The notes beneath the pieces are model-generated. The model had not been told where the DNA came from, ran no database searches, and saw only the letters and a list, made by a program, of their open reading frames with translations. A program made the position numbers and the translations under genes. Below, piece by piece: positions 9,644-18,549 of a DNA stretch of 64,000 nucleotides. The first letter of the stretch is position 1; every line of letters begins with the position of its first letter. Origin of the DNA: Ramlibacter ginsenosidimutans (lineage in GTDB: Bacteria > Pseudomonadota > Gammaproteobacteria > Burkholderiales > Burkholderiaceae_C). Location: contig NZ_JAEPWM010000003.1 in the NCBI RefSeq assembly GCF_016654015.1, forward strand, positions 186,001 through 250,000. Reading direction: 5' to 3'.

Positions 9644-10027
9644 TCAGGCCGCGTCCTTGGCGGGCCGCCCGGTCTTGATCGCGGGCACGCCGGTGACACT
9701 GGCGAGGAAGGCCGCGTCGCCCATGGCCGCAAGCGCCATCACTCCCGCGCGCAGCACCTCGCTCTTCTTCGCCGGCCTTCCCAGGTTGGCCGCGCGCAGC
9801 TTGAGCGCTTCGAGCACGGTGTATTCGGACTTGGGGATGGTGAAGCTGTCGCGCACGAGCTTGGGCTTGCGCGCCTTGTCGGCCTTGTCGCCCTTGTCTG
9901 CCTTGGTCGTGGCCGGCAGCGCGGCCTTCGCCGGCGCGGCTTTCGCCGCCGGCTTGCGGCTGGCGGATTGGCGGGCCGCGGGTTTCTTCGCGGCGGTCTT
10001 GCGGGCGGTCTTCCTGGCTGTGGCCAT
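9644..10027 (-). CDS. Small basic protein: Lys/Ala-rich tail plus putative ribbon-helix-helix domain
   Basis: 127 aa with two parts. Residues 1-55 are a low-complexity tail rich in Lys, Ala and Pro (RKTARKTAAKKPAARQ at the start), like histone-H1-like bacterial tails. Residues 56-110 look like a compact fold: a short strand (DSFTIPKSEY) followed by helices and SEVLRAGVMALAAM, resembling ribbon-helix-helix DNA-binding proteins. I do not recognise a named family. It lies between sixA (convergent, 16-bp gap) and ppx (upstream, same strand, 102-bp gap) and has its own candidate promoter overlapping a strong palindrome (10057-10082), which suggests autoregulation. Confidence 0.75.
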   Translation of the reverse strand: MATARKTARKTAAKKPAARQSASRKPAAKAAPAKAALPATTKADKGDKADKARKPKLVRDSFTIPKSEYTVLEALKLRAANLGRPAKKSEVLRAGVMALAAMGDAAFLASVTGVPAIKTGRPAKDAA

Positions 10028-10056
10028 GGGGCGAGTCCTTTGCTGCGATCAGGAAA

Positions 10057-10082
10057 AAACAGTATATACAGTAATACTGTTT
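10057..10082 (-). promoter_or_regulatory. Palindrome overlapping -10 of the small basic protein gene (candidate operator)
   Basis: AAACAGTAT (10057-10065) and ATACTGTTT (10074-10082) form a perfect 9-bp inverted repeat around 8 nt, with a further direct copy of ACAGTA at 10068-10073. On the minus strand TATACT (10066-10061) is a near-consensus -10 inside it. The AT-rich island stands out in GC-rich surroundings. It fits a site for autorepression by the downstream ribbon-helix-helix candidate. Confidence 0.6.
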
Positions 10083-10129
10083 CGCTCCCGCGCCGCTGGC
10101 GGCGCTCACCACCCCGCGGTGCGGCGCGC

Positions 10130-11614
10130 TCAGGCCAGCACGAAGGTCCAGGGCGTCTTCTGCCAGGCGGCGGTTTCCTCGCGCAGCAGGTGGGCCGATT
10201 GCGGCCAGGCCGCTGCCCAGGCGGCGGGGACTTCCAGGCGGAAGCTGGCGCCGCCGGTGGTCAGGCGCAGCCCGCGCAGGTCGGGGTCGCGGCGCGCATG
10301 GCACAGGAGCACGGCCAGCCGCAGGCACACCAGTTGCTGCACGAACATCGCGTCGGTGAAGTCGGCTTCCAGCTTGCGCAGCTTGCCGCGGTGTCCCAGC
10401 ACCAGCAGGCCCAGGCGGTGCAGTTCATGTTGCGAGAAGCCGGACGCATCGGTGTTGTCCAGGATGTAGGCACCGTGCTTGTGATAGTCGCTGTGCGAGA
10501 CCAGGCTGCCGATCTCGTGCAGGCGGGCGGCCCACTCCAGCTTGCGGAGATCGTGCTCCAGCTCCGCACGCGGCAGCTCGGGATGCAGCTGGGCGAGGAA
10601 ATGGCACGCCACCTTGCGCACGCGCTCCGCCTGCGCCGGGTCGACCGCGAACTGGGCCGCCAGCCGCTGCACGGTGCGCGTGCGGATATCGGTCGCGGCA
10701 TCGGCCCGGTCCAGCATGTCGTAGAGCACGCCGTGGCGCAACGCGCCCTGCGCGGCCTGCATGCGATCGATCTGCAGCAGCGAGAAGACCGCGCGCAGCA
10801 CGCTGACGCCGCCGCCGATCACGGGCCGGCGGTCTTCCTTGAGCGCGGGCAGGCGCACGCGCTCCGAGTTGCGGGCCTGCAGCAGCTGCTGCACCAGCCA
10901 GTCGAGACCTTCGCGGCTGACCTCGCCCGCGGGAGCGCCCGAGGCCGCCAGCACGTCCGCCACCGCACCGATGGTGCCGGACGAGCCGTAGGCCATGTCC
11001 CAGCTGCCGCGGGGATAGCTGCTCAGCGCTTCGTCGAGAACGGCCTGCGCGGCGATCTCCGCCCGCTCGAACGCCGCGGCCGTGAAGTTCCCCTCGGGGA
11101 AGTAGCGCATGGACCAGGCGACGCTGCCGACGCGGTAGCTCTCCATCACCTCGGGCTGCGTGTGCCGGCCCAGGATCAGCTCGGTGGAGCGGCCGCCGAT
11201 GTCCACCACCAGCCGGCGCTCGTCTGAGTCCGGCAGCAGGTGCGCGACGCCCTGGTAGATCAGGCGCGCTTCCTCGCGGCCGGACACCACGTCGATGGGA
11301 AAGCCCAGGATCTCGTGGGCGCGCGCGAGGAACACGTCGCGGTTGCGCGCTTCGCGCAGCGTCTGCGTGGCGACGGCGCGCACCTGGCGCTGCTGGAAGC
11401 CCGCCAGCCGCTCGGCGAAACGGGCGAGGCAGGCCCAGCCGCGCTCCATCGCGTCGCGCGTGAGGTTGCGCGCATCGTCCAGGCCATTGCCCTGGCGCAC
11501 GGTTTCCTTGAGGTACTCGACGCGCTGGATCTGGCCGTGGTCGAGACGGCCGATCTCCAGGCGATAGCTGTTGGAGCCGAGGTCGACGGCGGCGAGCAGG
11601 GATCCGGTGGGCAT
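10130..11614 (-). CDS. ppx: Exopolyphosphatase (Ppx/GppA family)
   Basis: Releases terminal phosphate from polyphosphate (and possibly hydrolyses pppGpp). 494 aa. The ASKHA-fold phosphate loop AAVDLGSNSYRLEIG is at the N-terminus, VVDIGGRSTELI is the second phosphate motif, and GSSGTIGAV the third. The C-terminal HD-like helical region (LHEIGSLVSHSDYHKHGAYI) is present. The ATG at 11614 places the first strand normally; the in-frame extension to 11749 is Arg/Pro-rich and would run into the pstS promoter. It is divergent from pstS. Confidence 0.94.
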   Translation of the reverse strand: MPTGSLLAAVDLGSNSYRLEIGRLDHGQIQRVEYLKETVRQGNGLDDARNLTRDAMERGWACLARFAERLAGFQQRQVRAVATQTLREARNRDVFLARAHEILGFPIDVVSGREEARLIYQGVAHLLPDSDERRLVVDIGGRSTELILGRHTQPEVMESYRVGSVAWSMRYFPEGNFTAAAFERAEIAAQAVLDEALSSYPRGSWDMAYGSSGTIGAVADVLAASGAPAGEVSREGLDWLVQQLLQARNSERVRLPALKEDRRPVIGGGVSVLRAVFSLLQIDRMQAAQGALRHGVLYDMLDRADAATDIRTRTVQRLAAQFAVDPAQAERVRKVACHFLAQLHPELPRAELEHDLRKLEWAARLHEIGSLVSHSDYHKHGAYILDNTDASGFSQHELHRLGLLVLGHRGKLRKLEADFTDAMFVQQLVCLRLAVLLCHARRDPDLRGLRLTTGGASFRLEVPAAWAAAWPQSAHLLREETAAWQKTPWTFVLA

Positions 11615-11682
11615 GCGAGGGCGAGGCGAGGCGGGGGCCAGCATAGCACCCGCGCCGCGCACGCGTGGCCCGGGAGGGCAAG

Positions 11683-11700
11683 GTGACGCAAGCGTGACGC
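11683..11700 (-). promoter_or_regulatory. Weak Pho-box-like direct repeat facing ppx
   Basis: Read on the minus strand, GCGTCAC, four bases, GCGTCAC: two identical heptamers 11 bp apart, the geometry of a PhoB site pointing towards ppx. The half-sites match CTGTCAC at five of seven positions, and I see no good -10 at the usual 10-nt distance, so this is a weaker call than the pstS site. Confidence 0.35.
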
Positions 11701-11759
11701 TTCCATGTCGGTTGCATGACGGGATGCCCGCGTTGCCTCGGCAGCGCAAGGACTTCCCC

Positions 11760-11793
11760 CTGTCATGGGGGTGTCACAAACGGCGCCTAAAGT
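11760..11793 (+). promoter_or_regulatory. pstS promoter: Pho box plus -10
   Basis: CTGTCAT, GGGG, GTGTCAC (11760-11777) is close to consensus for a PhoB site. Exactly 10 nt later is TAAAGT (11788-11793), a 4/6 match to the -10 hexamer, the standard spacing of PhoB-activated promoters. This predicts a start near 11800 and phosphate-starvation induction of pstSCAB-phoUBR. Confidence 0.8.
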
Positions 11794-11829
11794 CCGCAGC
11801 GTCGATTGACCAACCCCGAGAGGTGAAGA

Positions 11830-12867
11830 ATGAACATCCGCATCCACGTGGCTTCCATGGCCCTCGCAGGCGTCGCATTTGCCGGCGCGGCGGCCGCGCA
11901 GGACGTGACGGGAGCCGGCTCCAGCTTCGTGGCGCCCGTGCTCGCCAAGTGGGCCGCCGACTACAACAAGCAGACCGGCGTCAAGATCAACTACCAGTCC
12001 GTGGGCTCCGGCGCCGGCATCAAGCAGATCGATGCGAAGACGGTGGACTTCGGCGCGTCCGACATGCCGTTGAAGGACGAGGAGCTGGCCCAGAAGGGCC
12101 TCATCCAGTTCCCGGTCGTGATCGGCGGCGTGATCCCGGTGGTGAACATCAAGGGCGTGGCGCCCGGCCAGCTGCACCTGAACGGCCCGGTGCTGGCGGA
12201 GATCTACCTCGGCAAGATCACCAAGTGGAGCGACCCCGCCATCAAGGCGCTGAATCCCGGCGTGACCCTGCCCGATGCGCCGATCGCCAGCGTGCATCGC
12301 GCCGACGGCTCCGGCACCAGCTTCATCTTCACGAACTACCTGTCCAAGGTCAGCCCCGACTGGAAGGCCAAGGTCGGTGAAGGCACCAGCGTGAACTGGC
12401 CCTCCGGCACGGGCGGCAAGGGCAACGAGGGCGTCGCCGCCTTCGTGAGCCGGCTGCCGAACTCCATCGGCTATGTCGAGTACGCGTACGTGAAGCAGAA
12501 CAAGATGACGTACGCGCTGATGCAGAACGCCGCGGGCAAGATGGTGACGCCCGACGACACTGCGTTCAAGGCGGCTGCCACGAACGCCGACTGGAAGAAG
12601 AGCTTCTACCAGATCCTGACCAACCAGCCAGGCGACAAGTCGTGGCCGATCACCGGCACCACCTACGTGCTGATGCACAAGGCACAGGACAAGCCGGCGG
12701 TGGCCGCTGCCGCCCTCAAGTTCTTCGAGTGGGGCTTCAAGCAGGGCGACAAGATCGCCGAAGAGCTCGACTACGTGCCCATGCCCGACACGGTGAAGGC
12801 GCAGATCGAGAAGCTGTGGGCCACCGAGATCAAGGACGCCTCGGGCAAGAACGTCGCGTTCAAGTAG
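11830..12867 (+). CDS. pstS: Phosphate ABC transporter, periplasmic phosphate-binding protein
   Basis: Captures phosphate in the periplasm for the PstCAB permease. 345 aa with a Sec signal peptide (about 23 residues, cleaved after AAAAQ or nearby). Mature PstS motifs are clear: [10 protein letters not shown] at the start, DFGASDMPL, and the phosphate-loop [13 protein letters not shown] purine-rich GAGAGG site precedes the ATG. A hairpin between pstS and pstC probably lets pstS be made in excess of the membrane parts. First gene of pstSCAB-phoUBR. Confidence 0.97.
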   Translation: MNIRIHVASMALAGVAFAGAAAAQDVTGAGSSFVAPVLAKWAADYNKQTGVKINYQSVGSGAGIKQIDAKTVDFGASDMPLKDEELAQKGLIQFPVVIGGVIPVVNIKGVAPGQLHLNGPVLAEIYLGKITKWSDPAIKALNPGVTLPDAPIASVHRADGSGTSFIFTNYLSKVSPDWKAKVGEGTSVNWPSGTGGKGNEGVAAFVSRLPNSIGYVEYAYVKQNKMTYALMQNAAGKMVTPDDTAFKAAATNADWKKSFYQILTNQPGDKSWPITGTTYVLMHKAQDKPAVAAAALKFFEWGFKQGDKIAEELDYVPMPDTVKAQIEKLWATEIKDASGKNVAFK

Positions 12868-12887
12868 CGCGCGGGACGGTGATGGCT

Positions 12888-12920
12888 GCCGGGGCGCTCC
12901 GATGGGCGCTCCGGCCTTTT
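12888..12920 (+). terminator. Attenuator-like hairpin between pstS and pstC
   Basis: GCCGGGGCGC (12888-12897) pairs, with one mismatch, with GCGCTCCGGC (12906-12915), followed by CTTTT. Partial termination here would give the usual excess of pstS transcript over pstCAB. Confidence 0.6.
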
Positions 12921-13010
12921 CCATGCAGCGAGAGACTTTCCTTGTCCTCTACACTCCCGGCCCATGAGGCTTCCCTCGACTACCGTGCGCGGCCCGCGCG
13001 GCGCGCGGAA

Positions 13011-13976
13011 ATGAGTTCGCCCCCTTCGACGGGCCGGGTCCGCACCGGCGCCGTCGTGGACCGTGTCTTCGCCTGGGCCGCGCGTGGCGCGGCGCTGCTG
13101 ACGTTGTCGCTGTTGCTCGGGATCCTGGTGTCGCTCGCGATCGGCGCCTGGCCCGCGATCCAGAAGTACGGACTGGGCTTCTTCACGTCCACCGTGTGGG
13201 ATCCGCCGAGCCTGGAGTTCGGCGGCCTCGTGATGATCTACGGGACGCTCGCGACGTCCTTCATCGCGCTCGTCATCGCGGTTCCGGTGAGCTTCGGCAT
13301 CGCGTTGTTCCTCACCGAACTGTCGCCGGCGTGGCTCAAGCGGCCGCTCGGCACCGCCATCGAGCTGCTCGCCGCCGTCCCCTCCATCGTCTACGGCATG
13401 TGGGGCCTGCTGGTGTTCAGCCCGCTGCTGGCGACCTACGTGCAGCAGCCGCTGCAGGCGTGGTTCGGCACGGTGCCGGTGCTCGGCGCGCTGTTCTCCG
13501 GTCCGCCGGTGGGCATGGGCATCCTCGCCGCGGGGATCATCCTCGCGATCATGATCATTCCCTTCATCGCCGCCGTGATGCGCGACGTGTTCGACGTCAC
13601 GCCGCCGATGCTGAAGGAGTCTGCGTACGCGCTGGGCTCGACCACCTGGGAAGTCATGTTCCGGGTGGTGCTGCCCTACACCAAGGGCGGCGTGATCGGC
13701 GGGATCATGCTGGGCCTCGGGCGCGCGCTCGGCGAGACGATGGCCGTCACCTTCGTGATCGGCAACTTCAACCAGCTCGACTCGATCAGCCTGTTCGCCC
13801 CCGCCAACAGCATCACCTCCGCCCTGGCCAACGAGTTCGCGGAGGCCGCGAGCGGCATGCACCAGGCGGCGCTCATGTACCTCGGCCTGGTGCTGTTCTT
13901 CATCACCTTCGTCGTGCTGACCCTGTCCAAGCTGCTGCTGGCGCGCCTGCGCCGCAACGAAGGTGCGCGCGCATGA
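13011..13976 (+). CDS. pstC: Phosphate ABC transporter permease PstC
   Basis: One of two inner-membrane channel subunits for phosphate import. 321 aa with six predicted membrane spans, the first at about residues 25-45. The cytoplasmic EAA loop is present ([22 protein letters not shown]), followed by the [10 protein letters not shown] stretch characteristic of PstC. The ATG at 13011 follows a weak GCGGAA site; the frame extends upstream but without a better start. Overlaps pstA by ATGA at 13973-13976. Confidence 0.95.
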   Translation: MSSPPSTGRVRTGAVVDRVFAWAARGAALLTLSLLLGILVSLAIGAWPAIQKYGLGFFTSTVWDPPSLEFGGLVMIYGTLATSFIALVIAVPVSFGIALFLTELSPAWLKRPLGTAIELLAAVPSIVYGMWGLLVFSPLLATYVQQPLQAWFGTVPVLGALFSGPPVGMGILAAGIILAIMIIPFIAAVMRDVFDVTPPMLKESAYALGSTTWEVMFRVVLPYTKGGVIGGIMLGLGRALGETMAVTFVIGNFNQLDSISLFAPANSITSALANEFAEAASGMHQAALMYLGLVLFFITFVVLTLSKLLLARLRRNEGARA

Positions 13977-14872
13977 ACTCGCCCTCCACGTCCACCGCCG
14001 ACAAGCTGATCCGGGCCGCCGATTCGGCGCAGCAGCGCGAGCGCAAGTACCTGGCGCGCAAGCGCGTCAACCGCACCGCGCTGGCGCTGTCGCTGCTGGC
14101 CATGGCCTTCGGGGTGTTCTGGCTGGTCTGGATCCTCTGGTCGACGGTGCTCCTGGGCGTCGGCGGCCTGAACTGGGCCGCCCTGAGCCAGAGCACGCCG
14201 GCCCCGAATGACGCGGGCGGACTGCTCAACGCGCTATGGGGCTCCTTCCTCATGGTGGTGCTGGCCACCTTCGTCGGCACGCCGATCGGCATCCTGGCCG
14301 GCATCTACCTCGCGGAGTACGACCCCAACGGCTGGCTGGGCAGCGTCACGCGCTTCGTCAACGACATCCTGCTGTCCGCGCCTTCGATCGTGATCGGCCT
14401 GTTCGTGTACGCGCTGGTGGTGGCGCACTACAAGCAGTTCTCCGGCTGGGCCGGCAGCGTGGCGCTGGCGCTGATCGTCATCCCGGTGGTGATCCGCACG
14501 ACCGAGAACATGCTGCTGCTGGTGCCGCCCGCGCTGCGCGAGGCGGCCTATGCGCTGGGCGCGCCGAAGTGGAAGGTGATCGTCAAGATCACGCTGCGCG
14601 CGGCCCGGGCCGGCGTGGTCACGGGCGTGCTGCTGGCCGTGGCGCGCATCTCCGGTGAAACGGCCCCGCTGCTGTTCACGGCGCTGAACAACCAGTTCTT
14701 CAGTTCGGACCTTTCGCAGCCGATGGCGAGCCTGCCCGTCACGATCTTCAAGTTCGCCATGAGCCCGTACGAGAACTGGCAGCAACTCGCCTGGGCCGGC
14801 GTCTTCATCATCACCCTGGCCGTTCTCGGCCTGAACATCCTGGCGCGCGTGCTCACGCGCAACCGGACCTGA
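13973..14872 (+). CDS. pstA: Phosphate ABC transporter permease PstA
   Basis: Second channel subunit of the phosphate importer, pairing with PstC and docking on PstB. 299 aa; about 35 charged cytoplasmic residues precede the first of six membrane spans. The EAA loop [20 protein letters not shown] and the [15 protein letters not shown] stretch are typical of PstA. Starts inside the pstC stop; pstB starts 4 bp after its stop. Confidence 0.95.
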   Translation: MNSPSTSTADKLIRAADSAQQRERKYLARKRVNRTALALSLLAMAFGVFWLVWILWSTVLLGVGGLNWAALSQSTPAPNDAGGLLNALWGSFLMVVLATFVGTPIGILAGIYLAEYDPNGWLGSVTRFVNDILLSAPSIVIGLFVYALVVAHYKQFSGWAGSVALALIVIPVVIRTTENMLLLVPPALREAAYALGAPKWKVIVKITLRAARAGVVTGVLLAVARISGETAPLLFTALNNQFFSSDLSQPMASLPVTIFKFAMSPYENWQQLAWAGVFIITLAVLGLNILARVLTRNRT

Positions 14873-14876
14873 ATCC

Positions 14877-15659
14877 ATGGACGCCACCCTCGCCCCCGAG
14901 CGCGTGCAGGCCAAGCTGGCCGTGCGCAACCTGAACTTCTTCTACGGCAAGTACCACGCGCTGAAGAACATCAACCTGGACATCGCCGAGAAGAAGGTCA
15001 CCGCCTTCATCGGCCCGTCCGGCTGCGGCAAGTCCACGCTGCTGCGCACCTTCAACCGGATGTACGAGCTCTATCCCGACCAGCGCGCGGAAGGCGAGAT
15101 CGTGCTGGACGGCGAGAACCTGCTGAAGTCGAAGAAGGACGTGGCGCTGCTGCGCGCCAAGGTCGGCATGGTCTTCCAGAAGCCGACGCCGTTCCCGATG
15201 TCCATCTATGACAACATCGCCTTCGGCGTGCGCCTGTTCGAGAACCTCGGCGAGACCGACATGGACGAGCGGGTCGAATGGGCGCTGCGCAAGGCGGCGC
15301 TGTGGACCGAGGTGAAGGACAAGCTGAACCAGAGCGGCTCCGGCCTCTCCGGCGGCCAGCAGCAGCGCCTGTGCATCGCCCGCGGCATCGCAATCAAGCC
15401 GGACGTGCTGCTGCTGGACGAACCGTGTTCGGCGCTGGACCCGATCTCCACCGGCAAGATCGAGGAGCTGATCGTGGAACTGAAGCACGACTACACCGTC
15501 GTCATCGTGACGCACAACATGCAGCAGGCCGCGCGCGTGTCGGACTACACGGCCTACATGTACCTGGGCGACCTGGTGGAGGTGGGCGAGACCGAGCAGA
15601 TCTTCTTCAAGCCCAAGCGCCAGGAGACCGAGGACTACATCACCGGCCGCTTCGGATAA
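14877..15659 (+). CDS. pstB: Phosphate ABC transporter ATPase PstB
   Basis: Powers PstCA. 260 aa with all ABC motifs intact: Walker [10 protein letters not shown], the Q-loop region [15 protein letters not shown] typical of PstB, signature [14 protein letters not shown], Walker [13 protein letters not shown], and H-loop THNMQQA. Ends with the PstB-typical EDYITGRFG. Also part of the PhoR-inhibiting complex when phosphate is plentiful (family knowledge). It is followed by a 91-bp spacer occupied by a dispersed repeat. Confidence 0.97.
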   Translation: MDATLAPERVQAKLAVRNLNFFYGKYHALKNINLDIAEKKVTAFIGPSGCGKSTLLRTFNRMYELYPDQRAEGEIVLDGENLLKSKKDVALLRAKVGMVFQKPTPFPMSIYDNIAFGVRLFENLGETDMDERVEWALRKAALWTEVKDKLNQSGSGLSGGQQQRLCIARGIAIKPDVLLLDEPCSALDPISTGKIEELIVELKHDYTVVIVTHNMQQAARVSDYTAYMYLGDLVEVGETEQIFFKPKRQETEDYITGRFG

Positions 15660-15668
15660 GGAGAGAAC

Positions 15669-15749
15669 ATGAGCCCCCACGTTCACATTCGTTCACTGCC
15701 CCCCGAGGGGGCGCAGGCCTCCCTTGGGGCGGCCCGGCGGGAGGCCTGA
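15669..15749 (+). repeat. Comamonadaceae-type dispersed repeat forming a 26-codon frame between pstB and phoU
   Basis: The spacer holds a palindromic GC-rich unit (CTGCCCCCCGAGGGGGCG, then CCTTGGGGCGGCCC). It lies inside an uninterrupted small frame from ATG 15669 to TGA 15747-15749. The frame's end carries GGGAGG, which is the phoU ribosome site, and its stop is 1 bp before the phoU ATG. The core GGGCCGCCCCAAGG (reverse strand) recurs at 30558-30571. The peptide is probably not functional in itself; keeping ribosomes on the message and re-starting them at phoU is the likely effect. Confidence 0.7.
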
Positions 15750-15750
15750 C

Positions 15751-16458
15751 ATGGCAGACAAGCACCTCTCCACCCAGTTCGACAGCGAACTCAACACGCT
15801 GTCCTCGCACGTCATGGAGCTCGGCGGCCTGGTCGAGTCGCAGATCCGGCAGGCGATCTACGCGCTCGGCAACTTCAACGAGGAGGCCGCGCGCCAGGTG
15901 ATCGACACCGAGACGCGCGTCAACCAGATGGAAGTGGAGATCGACCGCGACCTGTCGTCGGTGATCGCCCGGCGCCAGCCGACGGCGCGCGACCTGCGCC
16001 TGCTGATGGCGATCTCCAAGACCACGGCCAACCTCGAGCGCGTGGGCGACGAGGCCGAGCGCATCGCGCGCATGGTGCAGTCGATCATGGCCAAGAGCAG
16101 CGGCGCGATGCGCACGCTGCCGGCGGGCGAACTGCGCATCGCGGCCGACCTGGCGTCGTCGCAGTTGCGCAAGGCGCTGGATGCCTTCGCGCGGCTGGAC
16201 TGTGCCGCAGCCGTCGCGATCATGAAGGGCGACGACGTGCTGGACCAGGAGTTCAACGGCTTCGTGCGCAAGCTGATCACCTACATGATGGAAGACCCTC
16301 GCACGATCTCCAGCAGCCTGGACCTGCTGTTCGTGGCCAAGGCGATCGAGCGCATCGGCGACCACGCGAAGAACATCGCCGAGTTCATCATCTACGTGGT
16401 CAAGGGCGCCGACGTGCGCCACAGCTCGATCGAGCACATCGAATCCACCGTGAAGTAG
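15751..16458 (+). CDS. phoU: Phosphate signalling regulator PhoU
   Basis: Links the Pst transporter to PhoR so that the Pho regulon is off when phosphate is high. 235 aa, all-helical, with the two PhoU repeats: the first around EVEIDRDLSSVIARRQPTARDLR and the second around DLLFVAKAIERIGDHAKNIAE. The ATG at 15751 follows GGGAGG at good distance; an in-frame ATG at 15724 lies within the repeat and is not needed. phoB follows 8 bp later. Confidence 0.95.
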   Translation: MADKHLSTQFDSELNTLSSHVMELGGLVESQIRQAIYALGNFNEEAARQVIDTETRVNQMEVEIDRDLSSVIARRQPTARDLRLLMAISKTTANLERVGDEAERIARMVQSIMAKSSGAMRTLPAGELRIAADLASSQLRKALDAFARLDCAAAVAIMKGDDVLDQEFNGFVRKLITYMMEDPRTISSSLDLLFVAKAIERIGDHAKNIAEFIIYVVKGADVRHSSIEHIESTVK

Positions 16459-16466
16459 GCACGCGG

Positions 16467-17180
16467 ATGAAGCACCAGCCCCGGATCCTGATCGTCGAGG
16501 ACGAACCCTCCATCGCGGAGCTGATCGCCGTGAACCTGCGGCACAACGGGCTGTCGCCGGTGTGGGCCGAGGACGGCGAGTCGGCGCAGCGGGAGATCGA
16601 CGCCGTGCTGCCCGATGCGATCCTGCTGGACTGGATGCTGCCGGGCCAGAGCGGCGTCGCGCTGGCACGGCGCTGGCGCGCCGACGCTCGGACCAAGGCC
16701 GTCCCCATCCTCATGCTCACCGCGCGCGGCGACGAGGCCGACAAGGTGTCCGGGCTCGATGCGGGCGCCGACGACTACATCACCAAGCCTTTTTCCACCC
16801 AGGAGCTGCTCGCGCGCATCCGCGCCGTGCTGCGCCGGCGCGCGCCGGAGAAGGGCGACGAGACGGTGACCCTGGGCGGCATCGCGCTCGACGCCGCGGC
16901 GCACCGGGTCAGCTGGAACGGCCGGCCGGTGAAGGTCGGCCCCACCGAATTCAAGCTGCTGCATTTCCTCATGCAGCATCCCGAGCGCGTGCACAGCCGG
17001 CAGACGCTGCTGGACCGCGTGTGGGGCGACCACGTGTTCATCGAGGAGCGGACCGTGGACGTGCACGTGAAGCGCCTGCGCGAAGCGCTCGGCGCCGGCG
17101 GCGCGCTGGTGGAAACGGTGCGCGGCGCCGGCTACCGCATCACCGGCCAGCCGGTGCCCGGGTCGCGCGAGCCCGCCTGA
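16467..17180 (+). CDS. phoB: Phosphate regulon response regulator PhoB
   Basis: Activates Pho-box promoters when phosphorylated by PhoR. 237 aa: receiver domain (acidic pair near residues 11-12, phosphoacceptor Asp55 in LLDWMLPG, conserved Lys in TKPFST) and a C-terminal OmpR-type winged helix (about 135-230, VWGDHVFIEERTVDVHVKRLR recognition region). The candidate Pho boxes before ppk1 and pstS would be its targets. phoR starts 7 bp after its stop. Confidence 0.95.
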   Translation: MKHQPRILIVEDEPSIAELIAVNLRHNGLSPVWAEDGESAQREIDAVLPDAILLDWMLPGQSGVALARRWRADARTKAVPILMLTARGDEADKVSGLDAGADDYITKPFSTQELLARIRAVLRRRAPEKGDETVTLGGIALDAAAHRVSWNGRPVKVGPTEFKLLHFLMQHPERVHSRQTLLDRVWGDHVFIEERTVDVHVKRLREALGAGGALVETVRGAGYRITGQPVPGSREPA

Positions 17181-17187
17181 GCCACCG

Positions 17188-18549
17188 ATGCTGAACCGGC
17201 TGCTGTTGTTCGTGCTGTGCCTCGCGGCCGGCGGGGCACTCGGCCTCGCTCTCGCCGGCGAACGCGGCGCGGAGCTGGGCGTGGCGGCGGGCGCCATCGC
17301 GTGCTTCCTGCTCGAGACGCTGCGCGCTGCGCGCGTGCTGCGCTGGCTGCGCAATCCCGAGCCCCAGGAGGTGCCGCGCACGGGCGGACTGTGGGGCGAG
17401 GCACTGGAGCGCACCCGGCGCGCGCTGCGTGCGCGCGAGCAGCGCACGCTGGAGGCCGAGCAGCGCCTGGACGACTTCCTCGACGCGATCCGCGCCTCCC
17501 CCAACGGTGTGGTGCTGCTCGATCCGCGCGGCCGCATCGAATGGATCAACGAGACGGCGGCGCAGCACTTCGGGATGGATCCCGAGCGCGATCTGCACCA
17601 GCAGATCACCAACCTGCTGCGCGATCCGGCCTTCCATGCCTTCTACCAGGGCCGCAACTACCAGCACGACGTGGTCATCGCCGCGCCCGGCAGTTCGGCG
17701 AGCCGCCCGGTCAAGCTGTCGCTGCGGCTGCATCCCTATGGCGAAGGCCGGCTGCTGATCCTGTCGCGCGACGTGACCTCGGTGGAGCAGGCCGAGACGA
17801 TGCGGCGCGACTTCGTCGCCAACGTGTCGCACGAGATCCGCACGCCGCTGACCGTGCTGGCCGGTTTCGTCGAGACGCTGCAGAACCTGGACCTCCCGCG
17901 CGAGGAGCGCAACCGCTACCTGGGCATGATGGGCGTGCAGGCCCAGCGCATGCAGACGCTGGTGAGCGACCTGCTGACCCTGTCGCGCCTGGAGGGCAGT
18001 CCCCTGCCGGACGCGACGGAGTGGACTCCGGCGGCGGCCTTCCTCACCCAGTGCCAGCAGGAGTCCGCCGCGCTCGTGCAGGCCCTGGGCAAGAAGATGG
18101 AGCTGCGCTTCGGCGAGGCGCCCGCCCTCGCACTCGGCGGGGCCGCCAGCGAGCTGCAGAGCGCGTTCTCCAACCTGGTGAGCAACGCGGTGCGCTACAC
18201 GCCTTCCGGCGGCGTGGTGGACGTGCAGGCCCGTGAGGCGGCGGGCGGTCGCTTCGAGCTGGCGGTGCGCGACACGGGCCCCGGCATCGCCGCGGAACAT
18301 CTGCCGCGCGTGACGGAGCGCTTCTACCGCGTGGACCGCAGCCGCTCGCGTGAAACCGGTGGCACCGGGCTGGGGCTGGCCATCGTCAAGCACGTGGTGC
18401 AGCGCCACGGCGGCGAGCTGAAGATAGCAAGCACCCTGGGTAAGGGGTCCACCTTCACCATCCTGCTGCCGGCCACGCGCGTGCGGCCGCTCCCGCTCAA
18501 GCCGTCCGAAAGCGCCGCACAGCCCGCCACAGAATCAACGGCAGGATGA
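17188..18549 (+). CDS. phoR: Phosphate regulon sensor kinase PhoR
   Basis: Membrane-bound histidine kinase that phosphorylates PhoB under low phosphate. 453 aa: two short N-terminal membrane segments (about 5-50) with almost no periplasmic loop, as in other PhoR proteins, a PAS domain (about 95-200, DAIRASPNGVVLLDPRG), the HisKA box with His215 (NVSHEIRTPLTVLAGF), and an ATPase domain with N, G1 and G2 boxes (SNLVSNAVRYT, DTGPGI, GGTGLGLAIVKHV). The 3' end overlaps the convergent MATE gene by 53 bp. Confidence 0.94.
   Translation: MLNRLLLFVLCLAAGGALGLALAGERGAELGVAAGAIACFLLETLRAARVLRWLRNPEPQEVPRTGGLWGEALERTRRALRAREQRTLEAEQRLDDFLDAIRASPNGVVLLDPRGRIEWINETAAQHFGMDPERDLHQQITNLLRDPAFHAFYQGRNYQHDVVIAAPGSSASRPVKLSLRLHPYGEGRLLILSRDVTSVEQAETMRRDFVANVSHEIRTPLTVLAGFVETLQNLDLPREERNRYLGMMGVQAQRMQTLVSDLLTLSRLEGSPLPDATEWTPAAAFLTQCQQESAALVQALGKKMELRFGEAPALALGGAASELQSAFSNLVSNAVRYTPSGGVVDVQAREAAGGRFELAVRDTGPGIAAEHLPRVTERFYRVDRSRSRETGGTGLGLAIVKHVVQRHGGELKIASTLGKGSTFTILLPATRVRPLPLKPSESAAQPATESTAG

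Noticed and set aside
10057..10082. LexA (SOS) box reading of the ACAGTATATACAG region
   Set aside because: No CTGT-N8-ACAG in the right orientation; the halves are arranged ACAG...CTGT, so a different regulator is more likely.
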